Source of the DNA: Chryseobacterium formosum
GTDB lineage: Bacteria > Bacteroidota > Bacteroidia > Flavobacteriales > Weeksellaceae
Assembly (NCBI RefSeq): GCF_026460885.1
Contig: NZ_JAOVZW010000030.1
Span: 16,710 to 80,709 of the forward strand
Direction: 5' to 3'
Length of the DNA stretch: 64,000 nucleotides
A model generated the notes under the pieces. The model saw nothing but the letters and a program-made list of their open reading frames with translations, searched no databases and was not told the DNA's origin. Below, one piece after another: positions 24,428-32,938 of this stretch; the stretch's first letter is position 1; each line of letters starts with the position of its first letter. The translations under genes and the position numbers were made by a program.

Positions 24428-25618
24428 TTAAATAAAATCGTACACACCATTTTTCCAGCCCAAAACTTTTGACGAATCTGCATTCAACCAGTTTTTAAGA
24501 ACTGTAGCGTAGACTTTTCTAAAATCTTCGGTGTAGATTAAATCTCCATCATTAAGTTTCTGCAAATCGGGAAGTGCATTCAGAATACCTTTCTTTTTTA
24601 ATCCGCCGCTGACGAAAAACATTTGGTTTGCCGTTCCGTGATCGGTTCCGTTGCTTGCATTTTGGGCAACTCTTCGTCCGAATTCTGAAAAAGTCATCAG
24701 CAAAATATCATTAAAAAGTCCGTTACTTTTCATATCGGCAACAAAAGATTTTACGGCTTCATTGATTTCTCCGAAAAGTTTTTCCTGTCTTTCATTTTGA
24801 TTAACGTGGGTATCAAAACTTCCGATAGAAAGATAATAAACCTGCGTATTAATGTCAGATTTAATTAAAGAAGCGACGGTTTTAAAGTCTTTTCCTAATT
24901 TTGAATTCGGGTATTCCTGAGTTGTTTTTTTAGCTTTACTTTTTTCAAAAATATAATCGGCGTTATTGATGGTCGATCCTAAAGTTTGGTATAAATAAGA
25001 AACCGTTTCGTCGTCGTGATGATGATCGTGATCATATAAAGATTTGAAATATTTTTCCTGACTGGTTTGATATAATTTTTTTGGATCTTTGAAAGCGAAA
25101 GCTTTGTTATTTTCTCCCTTTAAAGCTAAACTTAGCATATCGTCAACTTCTAAAGCCTGAGTCGGATGGTCGCAATTATAACATTCTTCATCCAAAAATC
25201 TTCCGAGCCAACCTGTTTCTAAATACTCATCGCTTTTGCTTGCAGAATGCCAAATGTCCATGCTCCTGAAATGGGATTTGTCGGGATTCGGATAACCAAC
25301 ATTATTTAAAACGGAAAGTTCGCCATCATCAAAGAGTTCTTTAAAATAAGAGAGTGCAGGATTGATTCCTGTTTCATCATTTAAAGCTAAAGAATTCTGA
25401 ATGGCAATTTTATTTCTTTCTTTAAAATAAATATCATTTTTTGTTGGAATAATCGTATTCAAACCATCGTTTCCACCCGTAAACTGCAGTACAATTAATA
25501 TTTTCTGATTCGCGTTCAAAGCATTATCCAAAGTCATCGATTTCAGAAAACTGGGCATCAATAACGAAGCGGTTGCCAATGAACTTATCTTTAAAAATTC
25601 TCTTCTTTTAATTAACAT
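24428..25618 (-). CDS. DUF1501 domain-containing exported protein
   Basis: DUF1501 proteins belong to the sulfatase/alkaline-phosphatase-like superfamily; their function is unknown. Residues 1-28 form a twin-arginine-type signal (RREFLKISSLATASLLMPSF). The body shows LQFTGGNDGLNTIIPTKND, NPDKSHFRSMDIWHSAS, LSIGSFDTHVNQNERQEKLF and TFSEFGRRVAQNASNGTDHG, all family hallmarks. The length of 396 aa is normal. It is the second gene of an operon with the DUF1800 gene (85-bp gap), a pairing conserved across Bacteroidetes. Confidence 0.93.
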   Translation of the reverse strand: MLIKRREFLKISSLATASLLMPSFLKSMTLDNALNANQKILIVLQFTGGNDGLNTIIPTKNDIYFKERNKIAIQNSLALNDETGINPALSYFKELFDDGELSVLNNVGYPNPDKSHFRSMDIWHSASKSDEYLETGWLGRFLDEECYNCDHPTQALEVDDMLSLALKGENNKAFAFKDPKKLYQTSQEKYFKSLYDHDHHHDDETVSYLYQTLGSTINNADYIFEKSKAKKTTQEYPNSKLGKDFKTVASLIKSDINTQVYYLSIGSFDTHVNQNERQEKLFGEINEAVKSFVADMKSNGLFNDILLMTFSEFGRRVAQNASNGTDHGTANQMFFVSGGLKKKGILNALPDLQKLNDGDLIYTEDFRKVYATVLKNWLNADSSKVLGWKNGVYDFI

Positions 25619-25703
25619 AAATCTTAGGTTTTAGGTTAAAGATTATAGGCTGCAGGTTTTAAAATTCCATTTTAACTATAAGCTAAAATATGCAACCTAA
25701 AAA

Positions 25704-27080
25704 CTACATCAACTGATATTCCGGAGTAGACATTAAATTAATAATATTCATTTTCACACTTTTGTCGGAAAACTGATTGACGGTTTTCATATCGATGAGT
25801 TCGGTATTTTGAATAAGATAATCTTCAGGATTTTTATTTTTAAAAACTTTTTCTACAGCAAGCCAGTCAATTGTGATATTAGGACTTTTAAAAGATTTGA
25901 TTAATGCTTCTCTTGATTTCATACCCATATCCATATCGTCATCTTCTTTTGCAGAATATTCCATCGGTCGTAAACCTGACCAAATTTGCGGAATCTGGAG
26001 TCTTAACATCAAAGTCGAACTGTCAATCCACGATTTTCCACTTGGCCAACCAGCAACATTAGGCGGAAATAATAACATCTGTCCCAATAATTTCTGATAA
26101 ACCGTAATGTTCTCAGGATTTTTAATTTCCATTGGAAGAATTCTTATGATTCCTGCAATTAATTCTGTGGGTGATTTTATTTTATTCCCGATATTTTTTT
26201 TATCATAAAACCATGAACTTGAGAAAATACTTTCCATCAGTTTTTTAATATCATAATTGGAAGCATAAAACTCTTCGCTCAGTTTATTAATATTGGTTTG
26301 ATCAGGAATTTCATTCACGAAAAATTTATAAATCTTTGTGGTGATAAATTTTGCAGTGACTTTTTGTTCGAGAATAATATTTAAAACATCATCTCCATTG
26401 AAATTTCCGGTTTTTCCAAGAAAAGTTTTTGTTCCGGTATCATGCTGTTTTGGGCGGTCGATGAAGCCACCCTCTTTATTGTAACCCCAACCTGTAAATG
26501 CTCTTGCTAACTCTTTGATGTCGGTTTCCGTGTAGTTTCCTCTTCCCATGGTGAAGAGTTCCATCACTTCGCGGGCAAAATTTTCATTGGGATGGTCTTT
26601 TTTATTCTGTTGATTGTTCAGGAAATTTAGCATTGCCGGAGATTTGCTGATTTCAAATAAAAGTTCTTTAAAGTTTCCTAAAGCATTTTTACGAATAATA
26701 TTTAATAATTGCTGATTGAATTTTGGATTGTTGACGCGCGTTGCAAAATGTCCGTGCCAGAAAAATGCCATTTTTTCTCTAAGCTGATCTTCACTTCTCG
26801 TTATCTGATCAAGAAAATTAAGATTAAGTTCTACGTTTTGCTTTTGGATAATCTTTTGAGTTTCTCTTTTTTGATCTGCAGTCGCTTTTGGGTCAGTATA
26901 TTCGATTTGAACGACATCCGGAGTGTCATAATTGACTTCTTCAAAAGGATATTCTTTAAATAAATTTTTTATCAAAGCTTTGTTTTTATCGTTTTTAAGA
27001 TCTTCAATTTGAGAAAAACTCATCCCAAAACCGGCTCTGGAAAGCAAATGTTTGTTTTGTGAAATTGGTGATGTAACCAT
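25704..27080 (-). CDS. DUF1800 domain-containing protein
   Basis: The family core is clear: HLLSRAGFGMSFSQIEDL, MAFFWHGHFATRVNNPKFNQ, HPNENFAREVMELFTMGRGN, AFTGWGY and LLFPPNVAGWPSGKSWIDSS. I use the ATG at 27080 because the 23 codons upstream are not family-like. The length of 458 aa is typical. The protein is always found with DUF1501 partners, and both may handle polysaccharide or phosphate ester substrates; this is unproven. The N-terminus here lacks an obvious signal peptide. Confidence 0.92.
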   Translation of the reverse strand: MVTSPISQNKHLLSRAGFGMSFSQIEDLKNDKNKALIKNLFKEYPFEEVNYDTPDVVQIEYTDPKATADQKRETQKIIQKQNVELNLNFLDQITRSEDQLREKMAFFWHGHFATRVNNPKFNQQLLNIIRKNALGNFKELLFEISKSPAMLNFLNNQQNKKDHPNENFAREVMELFTMGRGNYTETDIKELARAFTGWGYNKEGGFIDRPKQHDTGTKTFLGKTGNFNGDDVLNIILEQKVTAKFITTKIYKFFVNEIPDQTNINKLSEEFYASNYDIKKLMESIFSSSWFYDKKNIGNKIKSPTELIAGIIRILPMEIKNPENITVYQKLLGQMLLFPPNVAGWPSGKSWIDSSTLMLRLQIPQIWSGLRPMEYSAKEDDDMDMGMKSREALIKSFKSPNITIDWLAVEKVFKNKNPEDYLIQNTELIDMKTVNQFSDKSVKMNIINLMSTPEYQLM

Positions 27081-27266
27081 ACAAGACTTTATTTTTAGAT
27101 TTAGATAAAGAAAATTGGTTAAAGTGTATAAACAAGATTTAACACACAATTATTATATCAAAGGTAAAATATTTAAACGGATATTTAAATTTTACTGAAT
27201 TTAAATTATTGAAAATCATTTTATTAATTGTATCTGCAGCGTTTTTGAAAGGTGAAATAAAAAGTT

Positions 27267-27283
27267 TTGGCATGATTTTTACA
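27267..27283 (+). promoter_or_regulatory. Sigma-54-like promoter candidate
   Basis: TTGGCATGATTTTTACA has GG and the -12 pair exactly 10 bases apart as required for sigma-54, but the -12 pair is AC in place of GC. It lies 35 bases before the barrel-protein start. Confidence 0.3.
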
Positions 27284-27317
27284 TCTCGCAACCAGTAAAA
27301 TTTAAAAAATCAGAGTT

Positions 27318-27890
27318 ATGAAAATGTTTAAGCAAACCATTTTAGCAGCTGGAATTTTGACAGCCGGTTTAGTAAGTGCGCAAAGTGCTCAGATGAATAA
27401 TATGATTAAAGTCGGGGCAACCGCAGGGATTGCCGTTCCTTCAGATAACCTTTCTGCTGCAGTAGGTGTAGATGTAGCGTACCAGAATTTAATTACACCA
27501 GGATTTGGTTTAGGTATTGCGACAGGATATACCCATTATTTCGGTAAAAATAACAACGGATATACCAATAATGACGTAGGAGTAGTTCCTGTAGCTGCAC
27601 TTTTCAGAGTTTATCCTAAACAGACAGGATTTTATTTTGGAGCCGATTTAGGTTACGGATTTTTAGTAGGTGATGAAAAAGTAGCAACCAATTCTACGGT
27701 TAACAGACCAGATGGAGGTTTCTACCTAAAACCAGAAATTGGTTACCACAACAGAGACTGGAATTTCTTCCTTCAATATCAAAAAGTTTTCGCAGGAAGC
27801 AATGGAGATATTGCTGCACCGGCTTCTCAAGACTATAATGTGGGAAGCATCGGAGCTGGATTTTCGTACAATATTCCTTTAGGGAAATAA
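27318..27890 (+). CDS. Small outer-membrane beta-barrel protein
   Basis: The 190-aa protein has a signal peptide (to VSAQ, residue 22) and eight or so alternating beta strands with Gly/Tyr-rich turns (GLGIATGYTHYFGKNNNGYT, FYFGADLGYGFLVGDE, YLKPEIGYHNRDWNFFLQYQ). It ends GSIGAGFSYNIPLGK. This fits OmpW/OprF-like eight-strand porins or adhesins, not a transporter. An ATG two codons later (27324) is an equal start. It is monocistronic with a terminator. Specific function is unknown. Confidence 0.88.
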   Translation: MKMFKQTILAAGILTAGLVSAQSAQMNNMIKVGATAGIAVPSDNLSAAVGVDVAYQNLITPGFGLGIATGYTHYFGKNNNGYTNNDVGVVPVAALFRVYPKQTGFYFGADLGYGFLVGDEKVATNSTVNRPDGGFYLKPEIGYHNRDWNFFLQYQKVFAGSNGDIAAPASQDYNVGSIGAGFSYNIPLGK

Positions 27891-27918
27891 TTATATAAAA
27901 TATAATCAGTTATTAACC

Positions 27919-27947
27919 AAACCTTTTCGAGTTTTTGAAAAGGTTTT
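27919..27947 (+). terminator. Terminator of the small barrel gene
   Basis: Stem AAACCTTTTC / GAAAAGGTTT, 29 bp after the stop codon. Confidence 0.8.
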
Positions 27948-27980
27948 CTGTTACCATACACGAAATACCAAAACAATTAT

Positions 27981-27988
27981 TATATTTG
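27981..27988 (+). promoter_or_regulatory. -7 element of the glucokinase gene
   Basis: TATATTTG lies 16 bases before the ATG at 28004. This rules out the longer frame that begins at 27935 upstream of the promoter. Confidence 0.7.
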
Positions 27989-28003
27989 ATAAAATTTGTG
28001 ATT

Positions 28004-29053
28004 ATGAACTTAAATCCAAAATTTCCTCTCTATTTACCGGGAGTAAAAAACACCAATAATGATAATGTTTCTATTATAGGAGCTAATTTGAGAGAAGATG
28101 TGACAACGATTGCATATTACACTTCAGGAAATTCCGGGATAGAACTTAAATTTAAAAATAATTATTCTACCAAAGAATATTCTTCTTTTGCAGATGTACT
28201 TTCAGCATTTATTCAGGAATCAAATCTTGAGAATGTTCAGCGATTGGGAATTTCGGTTCCGGGACCTGTGCTTGATGGGAAAAGTCACCCTGCAAGATTA
28301 AATTGGCATTTAGATGTAGAAGAATATCAAAGTAAATTTGGTTTCGAAAAGGTTTATATGCTGAATGATCAGGAAGCTTCTGCTTACGGAATCGGTCTTT
28401 TGGATGATTCTGAACTGGATGCAATTTACATCGGAGATCACCGTGAAAAAGGAAATGTTGCTATTCTTGCTCCAGGAAATGGTTTGGGAGAAGCAGGGTA
28501 TTTCTTTGACGGAAAATATTTGAGACCTTTCGCTACAGAAGGCGGTCATTCTGAATTTTCACCAAGAACCAATGTTGAGGTAGAATTTTATCAGTTTTTA
28601 AACAATATTTACGGAATTGTAAGCTGGGAAAATGTGCTTTCTAAAACAGGTTTGTTTAATATTTACAGATTCTTAAGAGACGTAAAAAGACATCCTGAAC
28701 CGGAATGGCTTTCAGAGCGTTTAGCAAACGGAAACTTTACTGAAGAAATTTTTAAAGCAGCAATGCACGAAGATGCGATGATCTGTAAAATTGCTTTAGA
28801 TACATTTTTAGAGTTTTTAGCAAGAGAAGCAAATAACCTTACTTTGAAGCTTAAAGCTACGGGAGGTTTGCTGATTGCAGGAGATATTCCACAAATCATT
28901 AGAGAATATATTGATAAAGATAAATTCTATGAGAAATTTAAAATAAGTGATAAGATGGAAGATATGTTGAAAAACATTCCAATCCATTTGATTAATACAG
29001 ATAGTACGAGTATAAATGGTGCGGCACTTTATACCGCTTATTATACAGAATAA
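28004..29053 (+). CDS. glk: Glucokinase
   Basis: Glucokinase phosphorylates glucose with ATP at the head of glycolysis. The bacterial Glk (non-ROK) motifs are seen: RLGISVPGPVLDGKSHPARL, MLNDQEASAYGIGLL, AILAPGNGLGEAGYFFDGKY with the phosphate loop, FATEGGHSEFSPR with the sugar-binding Glu/His, and a C-terminal LKATGGLLIAGDIPQII. The length of 349 aa is slightly longer than E. coli Glk (321). The start was chosen from the promoter position and from the absence of family similarity in the 23 codons upstream. It is monocistronic with a terminator. Confidence 0.92.
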   Translation: MNLNPKFPLYLPGVKNTNNDNVSIIGANLREDVTTIAYYTSGNSGIELKFKNNYSTKEYSSFADVLSAFIQESNLENVQRLGISVPGPVLDGKSHPARLNWHLDVEEYQSKFGFEKVYMLNDQEASAYGIGLLDDSELDAIYIGDHREKGNVAILAPGNGLGEAGYFFDGKYLRPFATEGGHSEFSPRTNVEVEFYQFLNNIYGIVSWENVLSKTGLFNIYRFLRDVKRHPEPEWLSERLANGNFTEEIFKAAMHEDAMICKIALDTFLEFLAREANNLTLKLKATGGLLIAGDIPQIIREYIDKDKFYEKFKISDKMEDMLKNIPIHLINTDSTSINGAALYTAYYTE

Positions 29054-29056
29054 AAT

Positions 29057-29086
29057 AAAACTCCGAAGAAATTCGGAGTTTTTTTA
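29057..29086 (+). terminator. Terminator of glk
   Basis: Stem AAAACTCCGAA / TTCGGAGTTTT followed by T. Confidence 0.88.
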
Positions 29087-29120
29087 TGCCTGATTTTAGT
29101 CATAAAAATTATTGGATTTC

Positions 29121-29134
29121 TTGATGTACATCAA
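29121..29134. promoter_or_regulatory. Perfect FNR/CRP-type palindrome upstream of the first yceI gene
   Basis: TTGATGTACATCAA equals the FNR consensus TTGAT-N4-ATCAA. Its centre is about 43 bp before the transcript start predicted from the -7 box at 29158-29165, the distance used by class II CRP/FNR activators. Bacteroidetes have CRP/FNR-family regulators, but which one acts here is unknown. Confidence 0.6.
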
Positions 29135-29157
29135 GACGAATTATTGAATAAGATAAT

Positions 29158-29165
29158 TACATTTG
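29158..29165 (+). promoter_or_regulatory. -7 element of the first yceI gene
   Basis: TACATTTG followed by C, 30 bases before the start codon. Confidence 0.65.
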
Positions 29166-29194
29166 CAGCTTAATAAACAATTTAAAAATTTACA

Positions 29195-29761
29195 ATGAAA
29201 AAAATATTCTTATTAGCAGTTTTAGCTAGTGGTTTAGCATTCGGACAGTCAAAAAAAGTAGTAAGCTCAGATGTACACTGGTGGGGTTATAAAGTTGCTA
29301 AAACTGAATCTAGTTCTCATGACGGAACTGTGAAAGTAAAGTCGGGTAACATGATTATGAAAGGTAATGAGCTTGTAGGAGGAGATTTCGTTTTAGATAT
29401 GACTTCAATCAATGCAACAGATCTTTCTGGTGAATATCAAGGAAAATTGAATGGTCACTTGAAAAACGGAGATTTCTTCGAAGTTGAAAAATTTCCATCT
29501 GCAAGTTTTAAAATCACATCGGTAAAGAAAAACAGTGACAAAGTTTACAATAAACTTGTAACTGGAAATCTTACGGTAAAAGGTAAAACAAACCAAGTTT
29601 CTTTCCCTGCAAAAGTAAATTATGCAAACGGAGTAGTAAGTTTAGAGTCTAATAAATTCTCTTGGGACAGACAAAAATTTGACGTTGCTTACAAATCTTC
29701 TATGAAAGATGTTTTTGTGAAAGATGAGATAGATATGACTGTAAAGGTGAGCGCAAAATAA
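29195..29761 (+). CDS. YceI family protein, first copy
   Basis: YceI proteins are periplasmic lipocalin-like barrels that bind polyisoprenoid or other long-chain lipids. The 188-aa product has a signal peptide (to AFGQ, residue 18) and the family pattern: VHWWGYKVAKTESSSHDGTV, GDFVLDMTSINATDL, KNGDFFEVEKFPSASFKITS and the late VTGNLTVKGKTNQVSFPAK. The adjacent gene is a divergent tandem copy. An FNR-type box precedes this gene, which suggests redox or respiratory control. Confidence 0.93.
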   Translation: MKKIFLLAVLASGLAFGQSKKVVSSDVHWWGYKVAKTESSSHDGTVKVKSGNMIMKGNELVGGDFVLDMTSINATDLSGEYQGKLNGHLKNGDFFEVEKFPSASFKITSVKKNSDKVYNKLVTGNLTVKGKTNQVSFPAKVNYANGVVSLESNKFSWDRQKFDVAYKSSMKDVFVKDEIDMTVKVSAK

Positions 29762-29782
29762 TTTATTCAAAAAAATATTATT

Positions 29783-29811
29783 AAAAGTGTAGAAGTTCTA
29801 CACTTTTTTTT
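29783..29811 (+). terminator. Terminator between the two yceI genes
   Basis: Self-complementary AAAAGTGTAGAAgTTCTACACTTTT followed by T-run. Confidence 0.85.
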
Positions 29812-29839
29812 ATTTTTGTTGAATTGTAAATAAAAAATA

Positions 29840-30451
29840 ATGAAAAGATTACTATTGTTTGTTATGATGTGTGCAAGCATATCATTTGTTTTTGCTCAGA
29901 AGAAGGGAGATAAAATTTCAAAAGTGATAACATCCGAGATAAAATGGTGGGGACATAAGGTGGTAAAAACAAAGCCTACTTCTCATTACGGAAGTTTAAA
30001 ACTGAAAAGCGGTAAATTTAATTTTGATAAAACTGTTTTGGTAGACGGTGAGTTTGTAATCGATATGAGAAGCCTTGTTGTGGCTGATCTTTCGGGAGAC
30101 GACCAAATAAAACTAACCAACGAGTTGAAGGGAACAAACTTTTTCGAAGTAAAAAAATTCCCGACTGCTAAATTTCACTTAAAGAAAATTATTCCTCTTG
30201 CAAACAGTGAGTACAACTCAACAATTGTAGGCGATATCACAATTAAAAATATCAGAAAGACGATTTCTTTCCCTGCAAATGCGCATGTTACTCAGTTTAC
30301 AGTAGAAATCGAATCTTCTAAATTTTCTTTAAACAGAAAAGATTTCAGAATTTTCTATCAGAATTCTTTGAAAGATTACTTCATCAAAGACGAAATGGAT
30401 ATTCAATTTAAGATTTCTACTCAAAAAGTTGATAACGAAAGACCTTTGTAA
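29840..30451 (+). CDS. YceI family protein, second copy
   Basis: This 203-aa paralogue of the preceding gene keeps the signal peptide (to FAQ) and the order of motifs: IKWWGHKVVKTKPTSHYGSL, GEFVIDMRSLVVADLSGDDQ, LKGTNFFEVKKFPTAKFHLK and VGDITIKNIRKTISFPANAH. It shares roughly half its residues by eye with copy one. A terminator between them and a 78-bp gap suggest that it is transcribed on its own, although read-through is possible. The duplication probably gives different ligand preference or regulation. Confidence 0.92.
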   Translation: MKRLLLFVMMCASISFVFAQKKGDKISKVITSEIKWWGHKVVKTKPTSHYGSLKLKSGKFNFDKTVLVDGEFVIDMRSLVVADLSGDDQIKLTNELKGTNFFEVKKFPTAKFHLKKIIPLANSEYNSTIVGDITIKNIRKTISFPANAHVTQFTVEIESSKFSLNRKDFRIFYQNSLKDYFIKDEMDIQFKISTQKVDNERPL

Positions 30452-30474
30452 GGTTAAAATTTTTATAAAATAGG

Positions 30475-30507
30475 AAGGACTGCTTTAAATAAGCGGTCCT
30501 TTTTTTA
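30475..30507 (+). terminator. Terminator of the second yceI gene
   Basis: Stem AAGGACtGCTT / AAGCgGTCCTT with one mismatch, then T-run. Confidence 0.82.
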
Positions 30508-30559
30508 TTTTAGCTAAATCAAATCCTGTTGAATAATTTTTAAATTTAAATACAATTCG

Positions 30560-31201
30560 GTGAAAATATATGTAATAAGTGGTCTTGGTGCAGATTTTAA
30601 AGTTTTGGAACGTTTACAATTTCCAAAAGAGCATGAAGTGGTTTTTATTGATTGGCTGATTCCCGAAAATGAAGAATCTTTCAATTCTTATGTTGAAAGA
30701 ATGGCTGAGAAAATTGATACTTCGGAGCCTTTTTATTTGTTAGGATATTCTTTTGGAGGAATTATGGTTCAGGAAATCAATCTAATTAAAGCTGCGGAAA
30801 AAGTAGTGATTCTGGGAAGTATTAAATCTGATAAAGAGAAATCAAGATTAATCAAGATGGGAGAGATGACTAAAATTCCTAAATATATTCCTGTTAATTT
30901 TTTTAATCTTAAAAATTTCGAAAAGTATTCTGTTTTCAGGAACTTTTTTGATCCTAAAAACCCTAAAGTCAATCAATACTTCCGAGTAACCGATCCGTAT
31001 TATTTAAAATGGTCTGTTCAACGTATTTCGGAATGGAAATTTGAACAGAAAAATAACATTATTCAGATTATGGGTGACCGTGATATTGTTTTTCCGCTTA
31101 AAAATTCAAAACCGGATTATATTATAAAAGGCGGAACTCATCTTTTTCCGGCAACTAAACATAAAGAAGTTTCATTACTTTTAAATAAAATTTTTATTTA
31201 A
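30560..31201 (+). CDS. Alpha/beta-fold hydrolase, 213 aa, GTG start
   Basis: A small alpha/beta hydrolase: the nucleophile elbow GYSFGG (near residue 62) sits after strand YLLGYSF, an Asp-containing strand IIQIMGDRDIVFPL supplies the acid, and GGTHLFPATKH supplies the catalytic His. There is no signal peptide. The only plausible start is the GTG at 30560. Substrate is unknown. The 213-aa size suits esterase or lipase-like housekeeping hydrolases. Confidence 0.85.
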   Translation: MKIYVISGLGADFKVLERLQFPKEHEVVFIDWLIPENEESFNSYVERMAEKIDTSEPFYLLGYSFGGIMVQEINLIKAAEKVVILGSIKSDKEKSRLIKMGEMTKIPKYIPVNFFNLKNFEKYSVFRNFFDPKNPKVNQYFRVTDPYYLKWSVQRISEWKFEQKNNIIQIMGDRDIVFPLKNSKPDYIIKGGTHLFPATKHKEVSLLLNKIFI

Positions 31202-31224
31202 TTTTAAAATACTATTAAATTTAT

Positions 31225-31282
31225 AGGGGTTATTTATTTTATTTAATGTTTTTATAAAATTTATTTTTAATTTTGAGGGGTT
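31225..31282 (+). promoter_or_regulatory. Paired direct repeats upstream of amtB
   Basis: AGGGGTT occurs at 31225-31231 and 31276-31282, 51 bp apart, close to five helical turns. Both copies stand out in very A/T-rich sequence 60-117 bases before amtB. They may be regulator sites; this is inference. Confidence 0.3.
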
Positions 31283-31341
31283 GAAAATAAAATTATTGAA
31301 ATTTGTGTGAATTTCATTTAGCATTAAAATAAAAAACTCTT

Positions 31342-32688
31342 ATGAAAGTTGGTTTAAAATGGAAAGTTTCATTTGTTATCATTTGCATCGTTGCAATTGG
31401 CAGTTTATTCTTCAGTCCGGATGTCGATATTCCTAATACAGGAAATTTTCTCAGTGAAAAAGAAATCGTAGGTTCAGATGTAGCCTGGATTTTAGCTGCA
31501 GCAGGCTTGGTTCTGTTGATGACGCCTGGTTTATCATTCTTTTATGGCGGAATGGTCGGAAAGAAAAATGTAATTTCCACGATGCTTCAAAGTTTTATCG
31601 CTTTGGGTGTGATTTCTATTTTATGGATTGTTGTTGGTTTTTCCCTTTCTTTCGGTGAATCAATTGGCTTTGAAATCGATGGAGTTCATTACGGAGTTAT
31701 CGGTAATCCTTTTACCTATCCGTTTTTCAATCATGTAAGTGTTTATCCGCATAAAGCAATGGCATCAACCATTCCTTTTGTTTTGTTTGCATTGTTTCAG
31801 ATGAAATTTGCAGTCATTACTCCGGCTTTAATTACGGGTTCGTTCGCTGAGAGAGTTCGTTTTATTTCCTATTTGGTGTTCATGGTTCTTTTCAGTTTGT
31901 TCATTTATACACCGCTTTGTCATATGGTTTGGCATCCGGAAGGACTTTTAAATAAATTTTTCGGAGTTAAAGATTTCGCAGGTGGAACGGTGGTTCACAT
32001 GAGCGCTGGTTTTGCAGCTTTGGCGGGAGCGATTGTTTTAGGAAGAAGAAAAAATCCGCATCATGAACCATCAAATATCCCTTATGTAATCCTCGGAACA
32101 GGAATGCTTTGGTTTGGATGGTTTGGTTTTAATGCAGGTTCGGCTTTAAGTGCAAATGCAACGGCAGCAATTGCCTTTGGAACGACGACAATCGCCTCGG
32201 CTTCCGCAATGATGACATGGATTTTCTTTGATAGAATAAACGGACGAAAGGTTTCTGCATTGGGAGCTTGTATTGGTGCGGTTGTCGGTTTGGTTGCGAT
32301 TACTCCGGGTTGTGGTTTTGTGTCGATTCAGGAAAGTATTTTTATCGGGTTTATTTCGGCGATTGTTTCAAACTTAATGGTGAATTGGAATGCTTTAAAA
32401 AAGATTGATGATACGCTGGATGTTTTTGCCTGTCATGGAGTAGGAGGAATTATGGGAATGATTCTCACCGCAATTTTTGCACATGGTGAAAATGCAAGTC
32501 TTCTTCATGGTGGTTTTGGGGTTTTTGCGCATCACATGACTGCGTTAATTTTAGTTTCTCTTTTTGCATTTTTTGGTTCAATGCTTTTGTATAAAATTAC
32601 TGACAGTATTATCACGTTAAGAGTTTCGGAAGAATCAGAAAATGAAGGTTTAGATATGTCTCAGCATCATGAGAGTTTGAAATGGTAA
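31342..32688 (+). CDS. amtB: Ammonium transporter (Amt family)
   Basis: Amt proteins are trimeric inner-membrane ammonium channels. Eleven or so membrane helices and the signature motifs are present: TPGLSFFYGGMVGKKNVIST, FAGGTVVHMSAGFAALAGA (first pore His) and DVFACHGVGGIMGMILTAIF (second pore His, residue about 370). An extra N-terminal hydrophobic segment (residues 6-22) may be a signal peptide. No glnK/PII gene follows, unlike in many bacteria. The length of 448 aa is normal. Confidence 0.95.
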   Translation: MKVGLKWKVSFVIICIVAIGSLFFSPDVDIPNTGNFLSEKEIVGSDVAWILAAAGLVLLMTPGLSFFYGGMVGKKNVISTMLQSFIALGVISILWIVVGFSLSFGESIGFEIDGVHYGVIGNPFTYPFFNHVSVYPHKAMASTIPFVLFALFQMKFAVITPALITGSFAERVRFISYLVFMVLFSLFIYTPLCHMVWHPEGLLNKFFGVKDFAGGTVVHMSAGFAALAGAIVLGRRKNPHHEPSNIPYVILGTGMLWFGWFGFNAGSALSANATAAIAFGTTTIASASAMMTWIFFDRINGRKVSALGACIGAVVGLVAITPGCGFVSIQESIFIGFISAIVSNLMVNWNALKKIDDTLDVFACHGVGGIMGMILTAIFAHGENASLLHGGFGVFAHHMTALILVSLFAFFGSMLLYKITDSIITLRVSEESENEGLDMSQHHESLKW

Positions 32689-32717
32689 TTTAGTCCTAAG
32701 CATAACTATTTTTATTT

Positions 32718-32800
32718 GGGCAGCTTTATCCGCCTTCCACTCCCGCTTTTTTGCCTCCGCTTCGCTCCGGCAAAAAGAGCTCCGTTCAAGTCGGGCTGCG
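32718..32800. repeat. Interspersed element, family 3, copy 1
   Basis: A GC-rich hairpin element: GGGCAGCTTTATCCGC at the left and CAAGTCGGGCTGCG at the right, with an internal GCTTTTTTGCC / GGCAAAAAGAGC stem. Related copies lie at 49701-49770, 54572-54663 (inverted) and 63112-63194. It is non-coding and unlike its A/T-rich surroundings. Confidence 0.65.
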
Positions 32801-32905
32801 TAGTTTGTGCAGAGTTAAAGAGACGTTTATAAAATGGGGAATTTGTTGGTTTTAGATTTAGTGATAAACCATTTCTGACATTTCATTTCTTTATAATTTT
32901 CCGTG

Positions 32906-32913
32906 TATATTTG
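32906..32913 (+). promoter_or_regulatory. -7 element of sdaA
   Basis: TATATTTG followed by C, 26 bases before the start codon. Confidence 0.65.
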
Positions 32914-32938
32914 CTTTTCATGAAAATGGAAAATATAT

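Noticed and set aside
25619..25703. Regulatory element between the DUF1501 and DUF1800 genes
   Set aside because: A degenerate TTAGGTT/AACCTAAA stretch is present but shows no clear hairpin with T-run or promoter; probably old repeat.
27935..28003. N-terminal extension of glucokinase
   Set aside because: The promoter lies inside it, so it cannot be translated from the main transcript.
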